DNA from: Bolinopsis microptera
Taxonomy: Eukaryota > Ctenophora > Tentaculata > Lobata > Bolinopsidae
Direction: 5' to 3'
Assembly: GCF_026151205.1 (NCBI RefSeq)
Contig: NC_087078.1
Location: 1,939,675 to 2,003,674 of the forward strand
Length of the DNA stretch: 64,000 bases
Below, one piece after another: positions 35,648-45,611 of the stretch (positions are counted from its first letter, which is position 1; each line of letters begins with the position of its first letter). The position numbers were made by a program, and so were the translations under genes. Under the pieces are notes generated by a model, which was not told where the DNA came from, made no database searches, and saw only the letters and a program-made list of their open reading frames with translations.

Positions 35648-38004
35648 AATATGACACACTGACAACTAAAGCAACCCCGGACGACACCAGCCACAATGAG
35701 TCCTTCGCCGATGAAGAAGTGGACCACACTGATCCCAGTCTCGACAAGGGCTCCTCGATCACTCTGAAATACATCACCCTTGATCTCCTGAAGAGAGCAG
35801 CCAATTCTAACAAGAAGTCTTCACTGTCCACTTTGATGACATCTCTCGGACTCAAGGGTAGCAACAATGTCTCTCTCAACAAAAAGAAACTCTGTGACCT
35901 ACTCGAAACTTGTGAGTCTACAGGAAGCAAGAACACGGTGAAATTACTCACTCATCTCATCAATAAACTCGAAGAAACAGTGATCAGAATGGAACTCCTT
36001 GCCAATTATCTTCCCTTGAGCCTTTCAGCCCAAGAAAGAAAAAAGGCTCTGATCTCGTTTTGTAGTAATCAGTGTAGTGGCAACAGTAACGCGATTAGAC
36101 TAGTTTTCGAAAATCCAGGTGAGGATGATCAGAGTAATTCAACCCGCAACATCTTACAGTTGCACAACACACCGTCTCTCCGTGACCAACCGAGCCCACA
36201 CAATTCGGGCGACTACGTAACCCCTGATGGACCTCTGTCTGGTAACACTGATACCAAATTTCAATTTGGTACCCCCAAGGATCAATCTTGCACTAGAAGT
36301 GCGAAGAAGAAAAAAAAGGGAAAGTCGCACAGAAAGAAAAAGGAAAAAAAGGGTAGCAACAACACCTCCCCTCGCGTCCCCCTTGGTCCTCATCAGAATT
36401 CTTTAGTCGCACCTGATACCGGGAGCCTATTATCCGCTAACGGGCCAACCACTGAAATTAACGACGACATGGAAACTGCGGGCGATATGCCCCTCAAGGG
36501 TCACCTAATAAGTACCGAATGCAGTCAATGCTCTGAGTTAAAGGCGGCGGTGACAGTGCTACAAGACAGTATTATTACGCTTAAAGAAGAGATACTGCAA
36601 CAAAAGGCAATCTCTGACCTGATCATCTCGTCACCTACTGCCTCAGACAAAAAGCTGGAAGTCTTAGTCGCGAAAAAGCTCAGTCCGATTGAAGACAAAG
36701 TGAACCAACTAAGAGCTGACCTCAACCTACTTAGAGAGGCAGTAGATGAACAGAACAATACTCTGAACCAAGTGGCCAACACGCGGACTCAGTCCTCTCC
36801 AGACTTAAGAGCTGAGCTTGCTAACTGCTTCAACAAGTTGGAAGCAACGAATATCGCTAATAGAAGGCAGTTCGAAACACTTGAGCTAGGCCAAGACAAT
36901 CTGAAGAAAGCAGTCAAGAGTGTGGCAAACACTGCTAAGAACCAGTCACAAGCCACAGCTGAAGAGCTAAAGGGTGAGCTCAATCTAGCCTTTCAGTCAT
37001 TTGAAACTGTAAGTTCCTCAAATAGGACCCGAATCGAGGCACTTGAAGTAAACCATGAGAGTCTGACGCAGGCCCTCACCAGTTCACCACAGCCTCCGGC
37101 GAACCACAAGCCCGCCCAGCGTGACACACCGGCCTCTGTCGATGATACGAACAGGGAAAGCGAACAGGGTATCCTGTGGTCCAAGATCGTTGAGAATGGA
37201 GGCTCCGAGACGTTCACTACATCGAACAAGAAGAACAGCAAAAACCACAAAGAGAATTTACCTGTACCAGCAACCAGACAGGACAACCGCAGTGAGTCAA
37301 AACATTCAGAGACCACCGCATCCGAGGCACAACCTAATCAACCGAGTCGTGAAGCCAAGGAGAGTAGAAACAAATCTTCCAGGCGAATAAGGGAAAGTTA
37401 CAGACAGCACACTGTTCTTCTGATCCACGATAGTAACTTTGATCACTTCAACCCTAAGCTGTTCAATAGTCAATTCAATGTACACTGCCTCAGGTTTGAC
37501 AGCTATGAGGATACGACTAAAAAAACAAAGCTATTGAACAGCACCATCAAACGACTCAAGCCCGAATGCATATATGTTCACACGGGGATAAATGACCTTC
37601 TCAAAAAGAAATCTGGTCTCGTGAGTATCGTTGAGGAGTTCTCCGAGCACCTGATGAACACAACCAAAGCCCAAATATGCTTCTCAGGACTGATTCCATC
37701 GAGCAACGATAAAGCCCTCAATGAGAGAATCAGCATAGTCAACAAAGATGTTGAAGACTATGTGAGCTGGCTCCACAAACACAAGCCGGTTGCAAAAGAT
37801 AGGATCTTTACATTCCAAAATAACAGCATCGGTGACCAAAACTTGTACACAAGTAACGAAGGGTTCAAGCTGAGAGAACGAGGTCAAAAAATGCTGTGGG
37901 TGCGCCTCCGTGAAGGAATGAGGAAAACAATGCGCTTACCTCGAGTAAGCTACCAACCAAAGGACAGATCCAGACGCAGCACGAACAGGTTTAGAGATGA
38001 ATAG
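35648..38004 (+). CDS. LINE ORF1 protein with coiled coil and SGNH-hydrolase-like domain, 5' end lost
   Basis: This is an RNA-binding or chaperone-type ORF1 protein of a non-LTR element. The frame is open from the element's 5' boundary without an in-frame ATG near the start, so the original initiator was probably lost by truncation. In order: a helical N-terminal region, a low-complexity lysine patch (about codons 195-215, KKKKKGKSHRKKKEKKG), a long coiled-coil-like segment rich in Leu, Lys and Glu, and a C-terminal domain like SGNH/GDSL esterases. In the last, block I reads LLIHDSNFDH and block III HTGINDL. The final block, normally D-G-x-H-L, reads NEGFKLRERGQ, lacking both the Asp and the His, so hydrolase activity is doubtful. 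Esterase-like ORF1 domains are known in CR1/L2-group LINEs. It ends overlapping the ORF2 start. Confidence 0.8.
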
Positions 38005-41000
38005 CCCCCCTAAGATGAGACACTCACTCAAACTCATGAGCTGGAACATCAACCACCAGCGTGACAAATTTGAGGGTGTCAAATTCGAAATTGACGAGGT
38101 CCAGAAGCTCATAGCTGGCCACGATATCGTCTGCCTACAAGAAACTAAAGGACAGGTTTCTATGCGGGAATTCAAATGCTTCAACGCCAACAGATCGGAT
38201 AGCAACTCAGGTGGCGTGTGCACAGCGATCCGGAAGCACTTGGCTGCAGGAGTAGTCAGAGTTCATTTTTCCAAATGCGACGACATACTCATCGTAAAGC
38301 TTAAAGCCAAATACTTCAACCTTGACAAAGATCTGAATCTTATCAATGTGTACGACTCGCCAGCTCATGGCTCATACAAGAAACGAATGCGTTCCAAAAT
38401 GGAACAATATACAACCACTTGTGAGCACCTAGAAGAGTGTCTATCAAATATCCCCGACTCCGAAGATGCTGCCATACTTGGTGACATGAACGCGCGGACC
38501 GGCACAGTGAACGACTTCCTTATACCATGCGAGTCTAGGGACCTTCAAGTTGAACTCGATCCTCCCCAGCATTCTATATCTCCTACTGAGGTAGCCTCTA
38601 GAAACAACCAAGATCGGATTCTCAACTCCAACGGCAAACCCTTCATTGAGCTACTTCAGACAACTGGAATGATAATCCTAAACGGAAGGACAATTGGGGA
38701 CATATTTGGCAGTCCAACTTGCATTCAAAGAAATGGAGTAAGTACGGTCGACTACATTTGCGTGTCCCACAGCCTCCTTCATCGGGCAAGGTTCTTCAAA
38801 GTTGGTGACCTCACCCCTTATTCTGACCACAGACCAATATCCACCACTTTAACCACTAACATAAGGAACATTGTGATGGCTGGCGACATCTCGAACGAAA
38901 TGGAGCTCAAATTCGCATCGATCCCGAAGCCATTCAAGTGGACCAAAGATGCCTGCTCTGGACTTGGTACCACAGAAAAATTCAAGTCAGCCCAGAACAC
39001 CGCTCAATTCAAAGAAAAAGTTGATTCTCTTCTTCAAACTGATATTTCCTCCCCTGACGACATTCGCAGTTTCAATAAAATTGTGATTGCCACCTTTACT
39101 AACCTGGCAAGTCAAGTTACCACCCAGAAAAGTGGAAAGCCCAGTACTAACAAAAACAAATGGTTTGATTGGAGTTGTAGGCATGCTAAACGATTAGTCT
39201 GTAGAGACGAAAGAGCCAAGAATAACACCCACATCGATCCTATGCTCGTGGAATCCAACCGAGCAAGATTTTACCTCCGTAAGAAAGAATACAGGGCACA
39301 AACACGAGCTAGAAAGGGAGCTTACCTATACAAACTTAACGAGAAAATCAACCTCAGCAACAACATCAACTGGGCTGCTTTAAAAGACCTCTCGTCCGCT
39401 TGCAAGGACCCCGATACATTCGACATATATGACCTGATCGCATTTCACAAGTTCTTCAACGACCTATACAATCAGAAGTGCAAGGACCCCTCGCACGGTG
39501 GACTACAAACGAACACTTCGACCAACGAAGCTGGTGAACAGGGAACCGAGTACCACCTCGAGCCATCAGTCGAACTTGAAAAACTCAACACAGAGTTTAC
39601 TATCCAAGAACTGGAGAAAGTCACCAACAAGCTCCAGAATAACAAAAGCGTTTCATGTGATCTTATCTCCAACGAGATGCTCAAGAGCTCCAAACTCGGT
39701 CTCCAAAAAGTCCTTCTGAAACTATTCAATGGTTGCCTAACGCAAGGAATCTACCCCTGGAACTGCTCAATAACTACCCCCCTACACAAAAAGGGGGACA
39801 AGCAGAACCCCGATAACTATAGAGCAATCACAGTCGGAAGTTGCCTTGGAAAACTCTTTGCATCCCTCCTCCTTGATAGGCTGATCGAATTCCGTAAAGT
39901 CGTCTGTCCCGACTTCCCTCACCAACTCGGATTCAGAGCTGGTGCCCAGTGCTCTGACCATATCCTGACCCTTACAACGATCATCGAGAAGTATACAAAG
40001 AAGCTGAAGAAGAAAATATTCGCTTGCTTCGTGGACTATCGTAAGGCGTTCGACACAGTCTGCAGGGAGGCTCTCATGTACAAACTCAGTAGACTTGGTA
40101 TCGGAGGAAGCTTCTTCTCTTGCCTCCAGAACATGTACAGCAACTCAGTTACCCGTATCAAACTGAGCAAGAAGCTGTCGGACACCATCGATGTCACCAT
40201 TGGTACCGAACAGGGGCATCCAATGTCGCCGGAGCTCTTCAAGGTATACATTTATGACCTCTCCATTAGACTAGCAGCTCTTGAGGACTTGTCAATTCCA
40301 GAACTGAACGGCTTCCCGGTCAGCCATCTTCTGTGGGCAGACGACCTGATACTTTTGGCACTCGACGCCAAAAGCCTGCAGAAACAACTTGATTGCCTGC
40401 ACGAATTTGCAAGTAAATGGGAACTGTCAATTAACATCGACAAAACCAAAATCATGGTATTCAACTCGAGCTCTCGTTTGCTGAAGTGCTCCTACGGGTT
40501 CAAACTAGGGAACCTGGACATCTCATCGGCCAAATCTTACTGCTATCTAGGCATTCAATTCAGTCTCAACGGTTCATTTAAAGGTGCCATGAACGAACTG
40601 AGGAAAAAAGCACTAAGAGCATTTTTCTCGATCAGACGCATGGTCGACACTCGAGCATTAACAACAAAAACCATGCTCAAGCTTATAGACAGCCTCGTTA
40701 AACCAGTCGCTACGTATGCCTGTCAGATATGGCTACCGTGTACAAAAATGGCAAAGGAGATGGCTTGCGCTGATGGTTCAAGACAGAACCTTGCCAGAGC
40801 TGCAACAAAGGACGCACTTGAGACAACACACCTGAAAATGCTGAAATGGGTGCTCGGCTTACACAAGAAAGCTAACAACAATTTCTGTTACGGAGATACG
40901 GGCAGGTTACCATGGGCCCTGTCGGTACTACCACAATGCCTGAGATACTTCGACAGATTGTCTCAGACATCACCCGACGTGAGCAGCGTCAACTTTCTTG

Positions 41001-41671
41001 TACATCAGACATTCCAAGAGCAGAAGAATCTAAACCTCTCTTGGTATAAGACCTGGAACTCGATCGCTCAGTCTGAATCCAAAGCGGCCAAATTCGCTCG
41101 ATCCGACCAACACAGAGCAGAAGGAACGACCTCAACTGCACATGGAAATTTGGTTGATCACTTTGTAAAAGATTGGAGAACAGATTTAGCATCCCAAAAG
41201 AAAATGCAATTTTACTGCACTATCAAACAGGTATTCGGAGAGGAGCAGTATCTCAATCTAAAGAATAGTCAATGTCGCATGCACATAGCAAAAATCCGCT
41301 CCAGTAGCCATGACCTTCTTATTGAGAGAGGGAGATACACAAAAGAAACTGGAACGTGGACGAGAGCCTGCAGATTCTGCTGCAACAAGGATAACGTTCA
41401 AGGCTTAGAATATCTCCCCTTTTTCGAAGGAACAATCATTGAAAATGAAGAACACTGCCTCACTGAATGTCCAATGTACCACTCAGCGAGACTCTCACTG
41501 TCGGAAAACCTTAAGAGTCTTTTGCTGCTCAAGGAATACGGAGCTATCATGAATTCTGCCCATGTGCAAGAACTGGGCAAATTCCTTTGCAACTGTCACC
41601 GCATCAGGAACCCGAAAAAGACGCCAATACCGCCTGTCACCCCATCAGGACTACCAACTCAACAGACATAA
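37997..41671 (+). CDS. LINE ORF2: AP-like endonuclease, reverse transcriptase, zinc knuckle
   Basis: This 1,224-residue protein should carry out target-primed reverse transcription. Residues about 10-300 form the endonuclease: MSWNINHQRD (N), CLQETKG (E), AILGDMNARTG, TVDYICVSHS and SDHRPIS. The reverse transcriptase lies at about 540-860: NYRAITVGSCLGKLF, then FACFVDYRKAFDTV (motif A), GTEQGHPMSPELFK (B) and LLWADDLILLA (C). A zinc-knuckle-like C-terminus (CRFCCN, then EEHCLTECPMY) follows. All catalytic residues I can identify are present and the frame is unbroken, so the protein may be functional. The start ATG overlaps the ORF1 stop in ATGAATAG, suggesting stop-restart translation. Confidence 0.92.
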   Translation: MNSPPKMRHSLKLMSWNINHQRDKFEGVKFEIDEVQKLIAGHDIVCLQETKGQVSMREFKCFNANRSDSNSGGVCTAIRKHLAAGVVRVHFSKCDDILIVKLKAKYFNLDKDLNLINVYDSPAHGSYKKRMRSKMEQYTTTCEHLEECLSNIPDSEDAAILGDMNARTGTVNDFLIPCESRDLQVELDPPQHSISPTEVASRNNQDRILNSNGKPFIELLQTTGMIILNGRTIGDIFGSPTCIQRNGVSTVDYICVSHSLLHRARFFKVGDLTPYSDHRPISTTLTTNIRNIVMAGDISNEMELKFASIPKPFKWTKDACSGLGTTEKFKSAQNTAQFKEKVDSLLQTDISSPDDIRSFNKIVIATFTNLASQVTTQKSGKPSTNKNKWFDWSCRHAKRLVCRDERAKNNTHIDPMLVESNRARFYLRKKEYRAQTRARKGAYLYKLNEKINLSNNINWAALKDLSSACKDPDTFDIYDLIAFHKFFNDLYNQKCKDPSHGGLQTNTSTNEAGEQGTEYHLEPSVELEKLNTEFTIQELEKVTNKLQNNKSVSCDLISNEMLKSSKLGLQKVLLKLFNGCLTQGIYPWNCSITTPLHKKGDKQNPDNYRAITVGSCLGKLFASLLLDRLIEFRKVVCPDFPHQLGFRAGAQCSDHILTLTTIIEKYTKKLKKKIFACFVDYRKAFDTVCREALMYKLSRLGIGGSFFSCLQNMYSNSVTRIKLSKKLSDTIDVTIGTEQGHPMSPELFKVYIYDLSIRLAALEDLSIPELNGFPVSHLLWADDLILLALDAKSLQKQLDCLHEFASKWELSINIDKTKIMVFNSSSRLLKCSYGFKLGNLDISSAKSYCYLGIQFSLNGSFKGAMNELRKKALRAFFSIRRMVDTRALTTKTMLKLIDSLVKPVATYACQIWLPCTKMAKEMACADGSRQNLARAATKDALETTHLKMLKWVLGLHKKANNNFCYGDTGRLPWALSVLPQCLRYFDRLSQTSPDVSSVNFLVHQTFQEQKNLNLSWYKTWNSIAQSESKAAKFARSDQHRAEGTTSTAHGNLVDHFVKDWRTDLASQKKMQFYCTIKQVFGEEQYLNLKNSQCRMHIAKIRSSSHDLLIERGRYTKETGTWTRACRFCCNKDNVQGLEYLPFFEGTIIENEEHCLTECPMYHSARLSLSENLKSLLLLKEYGAIMNSAHVQELGKFLCNCHRIRNPKKTPIPPVTPSGLPTQQT

Positions 41672-42078
41672 TACAGATCAACCATCATTATGCAGATTTC
41701 ACGATCTGTTGTACGAGCATGGAACACTAGTGATTACTGTTTCCAGTACGTTGTGACTGTGAGTGGGAGGTCTGTTTGAGTATGAATGTGTCTTTTGTGG
41801 ACTCGAATACTTATATCGCAGTTTAGTGACCATTGAAGTTGCCTTTTACTACTTCCTCTTATGTTAAATTATTATTTCAGCAATTATTTCTATTTCGGTT
41901 GTTTGTACGGGAGTTAAATTTTAAGTGATTTTGTTTTAAATTTTCATGATTCTTGAATCTCGAATTTTACTTACTCTAGATATGTTATTCATTCATGTAT
42001 AGTCGAGACGATGGTGTTAGTGCCATCTCCGACAACTTTACGTTTAATTCCGTTTAATTCCGTTTAATTCCACTGCGG

Positions 42079-42411
42079 TACATAAGCTATATACGTACCG
42101 TCTGTCGAAAACAAAGGCTCCATCTCGTAACGCATTGGGTGATGCGTTACTGCTTTATCATTATGATTAAACTGTACCATTGTTTCCTGATTTTACCTTA
42201 GACGCAATTATTCCTTTTAAACTTTTTAGTTCGATTATTATAAACCCTGTGTGTTTGCCTTGTAGAATGAAACAGCACTCAATCATTAGTTCCTTGTCGT
42301 TCATTACAGTTTGCTTCATTAGCTTATTTGCTTGTTTGTTGATTTCTCCATCTTGATACCAATTATGGCTAAATTGAAGATTTAAATAAATAACTATAGA
42401 TTAATATTACC
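42079..42411. other. Spacer between LINE and pogo-like element
   Basis: AT-rich DNA; I see no gene or repeat. Confidence 0.5.
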
Positions 42412-42413
42412 TA

Positions 42414-43213
42414 CCTTATCGGACCTTATTTGGACGGACATTAAATGAACGGACATAATTATGAACAGACATTAATATGAACGCTAGAAGGCATTCAAAA
42501 CCATCAAAAATCCGATTTTTGAATCCATTTTTATACAGTAAGTAAGAAAAGCTAATATCACATATCATCTTCATCAAATGGGTTTTCGTGCATGAAATAG
42601 TCCATGCTTAAAGCATCAGTGATTTCTAGCTTTATGGAAACCTTTTTTTTTTATCAAACTACCCCGGTCCTGCATTTCAGCGTTAACTTTTACAAGCCGT
42701 TAGTCGTGAAGTGATTTTATCTTAGACAACTTTAGGTTAACCTTAACATCACGTGGAGCTTTCCTAGCACTGTTTCATTACCTCCCCTGAGTTATATGAA
42801 CTATAAAAACGTCGGACAATGTCCTTGGCAACACGATTTACTGTAATATCTAGAGGCTGGAACAAGTTTGTCATGTTGGCGGGGACTAGCTCATGAACTA
42901 TGTTGTTGAGTGCCATAATTTCGTTGAATTTTTCCGCCGAGTGACCCTTGAAAACATCATATAGTATTAAAGTTTTCTGTGCCTCCGGCAGACCAAGGAG
43001 AACCTTTCCGTCGTTAACTTACGGCACAATAAAGTTTTCATAGTTGTCATATTCTGGACAAAAAGTTCGAAGTAGAAAAATATTTGAAAAAAATTCAACG
43101 GACTTTAACTTGGACGGACCTTAAATGAACGGACTTTATTTGAACGGACATTAAGATGAACGTTAGGGCCTCCAGCGTTCAATTAATTTCCGTCCAAATA
43201 AGGTCCGATAAGG
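42414..43213 (-). mobile_element. pogo/Tigger-like deletion derivative, TA-flanked
   Basis: The terminal inverted repeats begin CCTTATCGGACCTTATTTGG on each end and are flanked by TA, the target duplication of Tc1/mariner-pogo elements. Just inside both ends lie several copies of GAACGGACATTA-like words, which could be transposase-binding repeats. The 800-bp body keeps only a broken piece of transposase on the minus strand, so the copy is non-autonomous. Confidence 0.75.
42764..43062 (-). pseudogene. DDE_1 (pogo/jerky-type) transposase fragment
   Basis: The minus-strand translation includes KTLILYDVFKGHSAEKFNEI and ELVPANMTNLFQPLDITVN, then RVAKDIV. This matches the second half of the DDE_1 domain: the conserved second Asp in YDVFKGH, then VP-x-N-x-T-x2-QPLD. 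A stop interrupts the frame in front of VNDGK, and the N-terminal DNA-binding part is missing. It is a relic inside the TIR element. Confidence 0.7.
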
Positions 43214-43353
43214 TAGTCGTATTACCTTATGATAATGATAAATATTAAATATTATTTGACGCCATTACAACTAAATTAGCGATTGAAATCTTTAAACGAC
43301 ACAATAAGTAATGAAAATCTTACAGGCATACACACATTCAAGAAGCATTTCCA

Positions 43354-44571
43354 ATGACAAACGTTCAACCTACAATCACAGGCTCAGGAACATTCAGTGC
43401 TAATAATGATCAGTTCACCATATCACCGGATATATTAGAGGACCCTTCATATCTCGGCGACACGTTTAACATAGTAATAGCAGTCGCAACTTTCCTCTTG
43501 TGTGCAGTTGCATCTGTCTTTAATCTCGGTATTATGACTTTCTACTGGCCCAAAGTCAAGACTTTGATAGGATTCATCTATTTTATGCTCAGTTCCAGTG
43601 ACTTTGCAACAGGACTCTGTGCAGGTTTGCACACCCTCATATTCATCACAATGCTGGGTCTCAAGCAATCAGGTGACCAGTCAACCTCATACATCTTCAT
43701 TCTGATAGCTCCCAGTTACTTCCTGTCTGTTGTTTCATTCAAGGTTTCAGCCTTTGTCAGCATGGTCTTTGCAGTCATCCGTACCATCAGAATAATCTCT
43801 CCCATATCTTCCGTGGTGAACAAAACAGCTGTAGTTATTTCTATTTTTGTCTGGCTCGCCATCTGGGTTGCTTTTTTTCTTATTGAAACAGGGGTCTTCA
43901 TAAAAGATTCCAAGGAATCTGAAGATCCTGCCGAAATGAAAAAGAATGCACTCATTGGTCACTTCTATCAGCCAAATAAAGCAAAGTATATACAGGATCT
44001 CTTTGGGAGTAACAATGATGAAGATGCCAAGCCCAACTCACAAGGAGAGATGAGCAGACACGGAGGAGTCTCTGCCGAGTGTGCAATTGATCTGCTTTAC
44101 ACTGGTCTCCCAGTCTTTCTATGTGCGGGGATCACTGTTATAGCTACCATTATCCAAGTAGTAGCTCTTCTCAGCAGGCAGCCAATGAGTAGCAACCAAG
44201 AAGCTGATAGACGAAGCAATACCAAGCTGAGCATCACTATTATACTTATTGGAATGGTATTTATCATTTGCTCATCCTGCACCCTGTACCAACCTTTCAC
44301 TGTGTGCTTTTCTGATGACCTTGGCGCGGGGGTAGACCGCAGAAGACTCTATATCATGGGATATATGCCCTTCTTCTTCAATGCTGCAGTAAATCCTATC
44401 ATTCTGCTGGCAAGGGTGTCTTCATTAAAAGCACACATGCTAGATGTAATGTGCAAAGGAAGTCGAGGAGAAACATCCTCTGATATTACAGCCACCACTG
44501 CAACTGTTTCGCGCAACGTTATGATGCTTACACCAGTGGCGAAACGACGGTCCCCGCTAACCCCGCTATAA
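43354..44571 (+). CDS. Rhodopsin-class (class A) G-protein-coupled receptor, single exon
   Basis: This 405-residue ORF has seven predicted membrane helices at about 38-62, 72-102, 115-147, 157-177, 245-273, 291-314 and 332-354. Class A markers are Asn57 in helix 1, Asp83 in helix 2 (SSSDFATGL) and NP (347-348) in helix 7, reading AAVNPIILLAR. The DRY position in helix 3 is degenerate (VIRTIRI) and the NPxxY Tyr is replaced, so it is divergent. The loop between helices 4 and 5 is unusually long (about 65 residues). The tail is short and basic. The ligand cannot be told; orphan or lineage-expanded receptors often look like this. A splice-acceptor-like TTACAG about 30 bp upstream leaves the frame open, so a 5' exon is possible. 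A G-run follows the stop and AATAAA occurs at 44758. Confidence 0.85.
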   Translation: MTNVQPTITGSGTFSANNDQFTISPDILEDPSYLGDTFNIVIAVATFLLCAVASVFNLGIMTFYWPKVKTLIGFIYFMLSSSDFATGLCAGLHTLIFITMLGLKQSGDQSTSYIFILIAPSYFLSVVSFKVSAFVSMVFAVIRTIRIISPISSVVNKTAVVISIFVWLAIWVAFFLIETGVFIKDSKESEDPAEMKKNALIGHFYQPNKAKYIQDLFGSNNDEDAKPNSQGEMSRHGGVSAECAIDLLYTGLPVFLCAGITVIATIIQVVALLSRQPMSSNQEADRRSNTKLSITIILIGMVFIICSSCTLYQPFTVCFSDDLGAGVDRRRLYIMGYMPFFFNAAVNPIILLARVSSLKAHMLDVMCKGSRGETSSDITATTATVSRNVMMLTPVAKRRSPLTPL

Positions 44572-45611
44572 AGGAGGCGGTTCCTTAGGGGGGGGGGGGG
44601 GGCGATCGTAGTTTGAATGTGGGAAATTTTTGAGAACTTAGCTAAGAAACACACTTTTTTAGAGATTTTACACGCGTATTCTCTAAGATCAGGATATTAT
44701 AAAAAGTTTAAAGAAGGGGGCCCACAGGGGCGTGTCGCCACTGGCGTACACACAAGAATAAATGAAGACTTCAAGGAGGAGTGAAGAATACCTCAGCAGG
44801 ACCATAGTATTAGTAAGGGACTTTAAGTCATTTCACTATCCAATTAGCAGTCAAGGACAAAATGTCATATAACAAATGGGCATTATATTTTAGTGAATTG
44901 TTATATATTTTTTGATTCTATAAAATGTGCTAAAAATTAAATGTCTTGTTTCATTGAATAGCAATTTCATTGAATCGTTGAGTTAGATACACAATGTAAA
45001 GATATAAATGATAATTTTTAATTAGTATTAGTATTGGTATAATTAGTAGTATTAAAGTTGAAAGACTGTTATAAGTTCAATTAATGTGTACCACAAACTA
45101 AGCGATGTCGAACTTTTTTATCGAACGTTTTGACCCCGAATTATAGTATCTTGTCAGATCCTGACTTTAATAAAATCTTTTGCTGGTCAATAAATACCGT
45201 CGACATTAAATGTAATAAAGTACGCTACTATTGTACAGTTCCGCATGCGCCCCTCCGCCGTCCCGGCTCGATGAGATAATGGGCCGGGCAGTCTTTGAAA
45301 ACGCTATTATGACAGATGCACACTGCACAGTGAAGCTCATGAATCAATGTTTACATTCGCTGACAAATTGATGTAGTTTTAATTACAGAGTTATTAGAAC
45401 AATGCGACGGTAGAAGATCAAAGTTAATCATTCTGACACATTCTTATTGTTCACCACAGTTAGTCACTAACAGCTGGGGATAGGTCGGGGAACGAGTAGT
45501 TTGAACTTGATCAGGATCATATAAATTTATTTCATGTTTTGAGCTTTGACAGAAGCTCCAATTTGTTTGGGAGAATATTTTGTATTAATATATAGAGAAA
45601 TTAGCTGCAAA
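44572..45611. other. Intergenic region between receptor and protease
   Basis: This holds the receptor 3' flank (G-run at 44590-44602) and the presumed promoter of the cysteine protease. I see no other gene. A short GC-rich island lies at 45241-45292. Confidence 0.5.

Larger units (their letters stand above)
35648..42070 (+). mobile_element. Young LINE with ORF1 (SGNH-like) and full ORF2
   Basis: An 8-bp word, CACTGCGG, lies at 35640-35647 and 42071-42078 and probably marks the target duplication. Between them lie ORF1, overlapping by 8 nt with an uninterrupted ORF2, and a ~400-bp 3' UTR. The UTR ends in an imperfect hairpin (42002-42032) and three copies of CGTTTAATTC (42041-42070). Short 3' repeats and a terminal stem-loop are typical of CR1/L2-like elements recognised by their own reverse transcriptase. 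The ORF1 frame is open at the 5' boundary without an ATG, so the copy is probably slightly 5'-truncated. The intact ORF2 argues for recent insertion. Confidence 0.85.
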
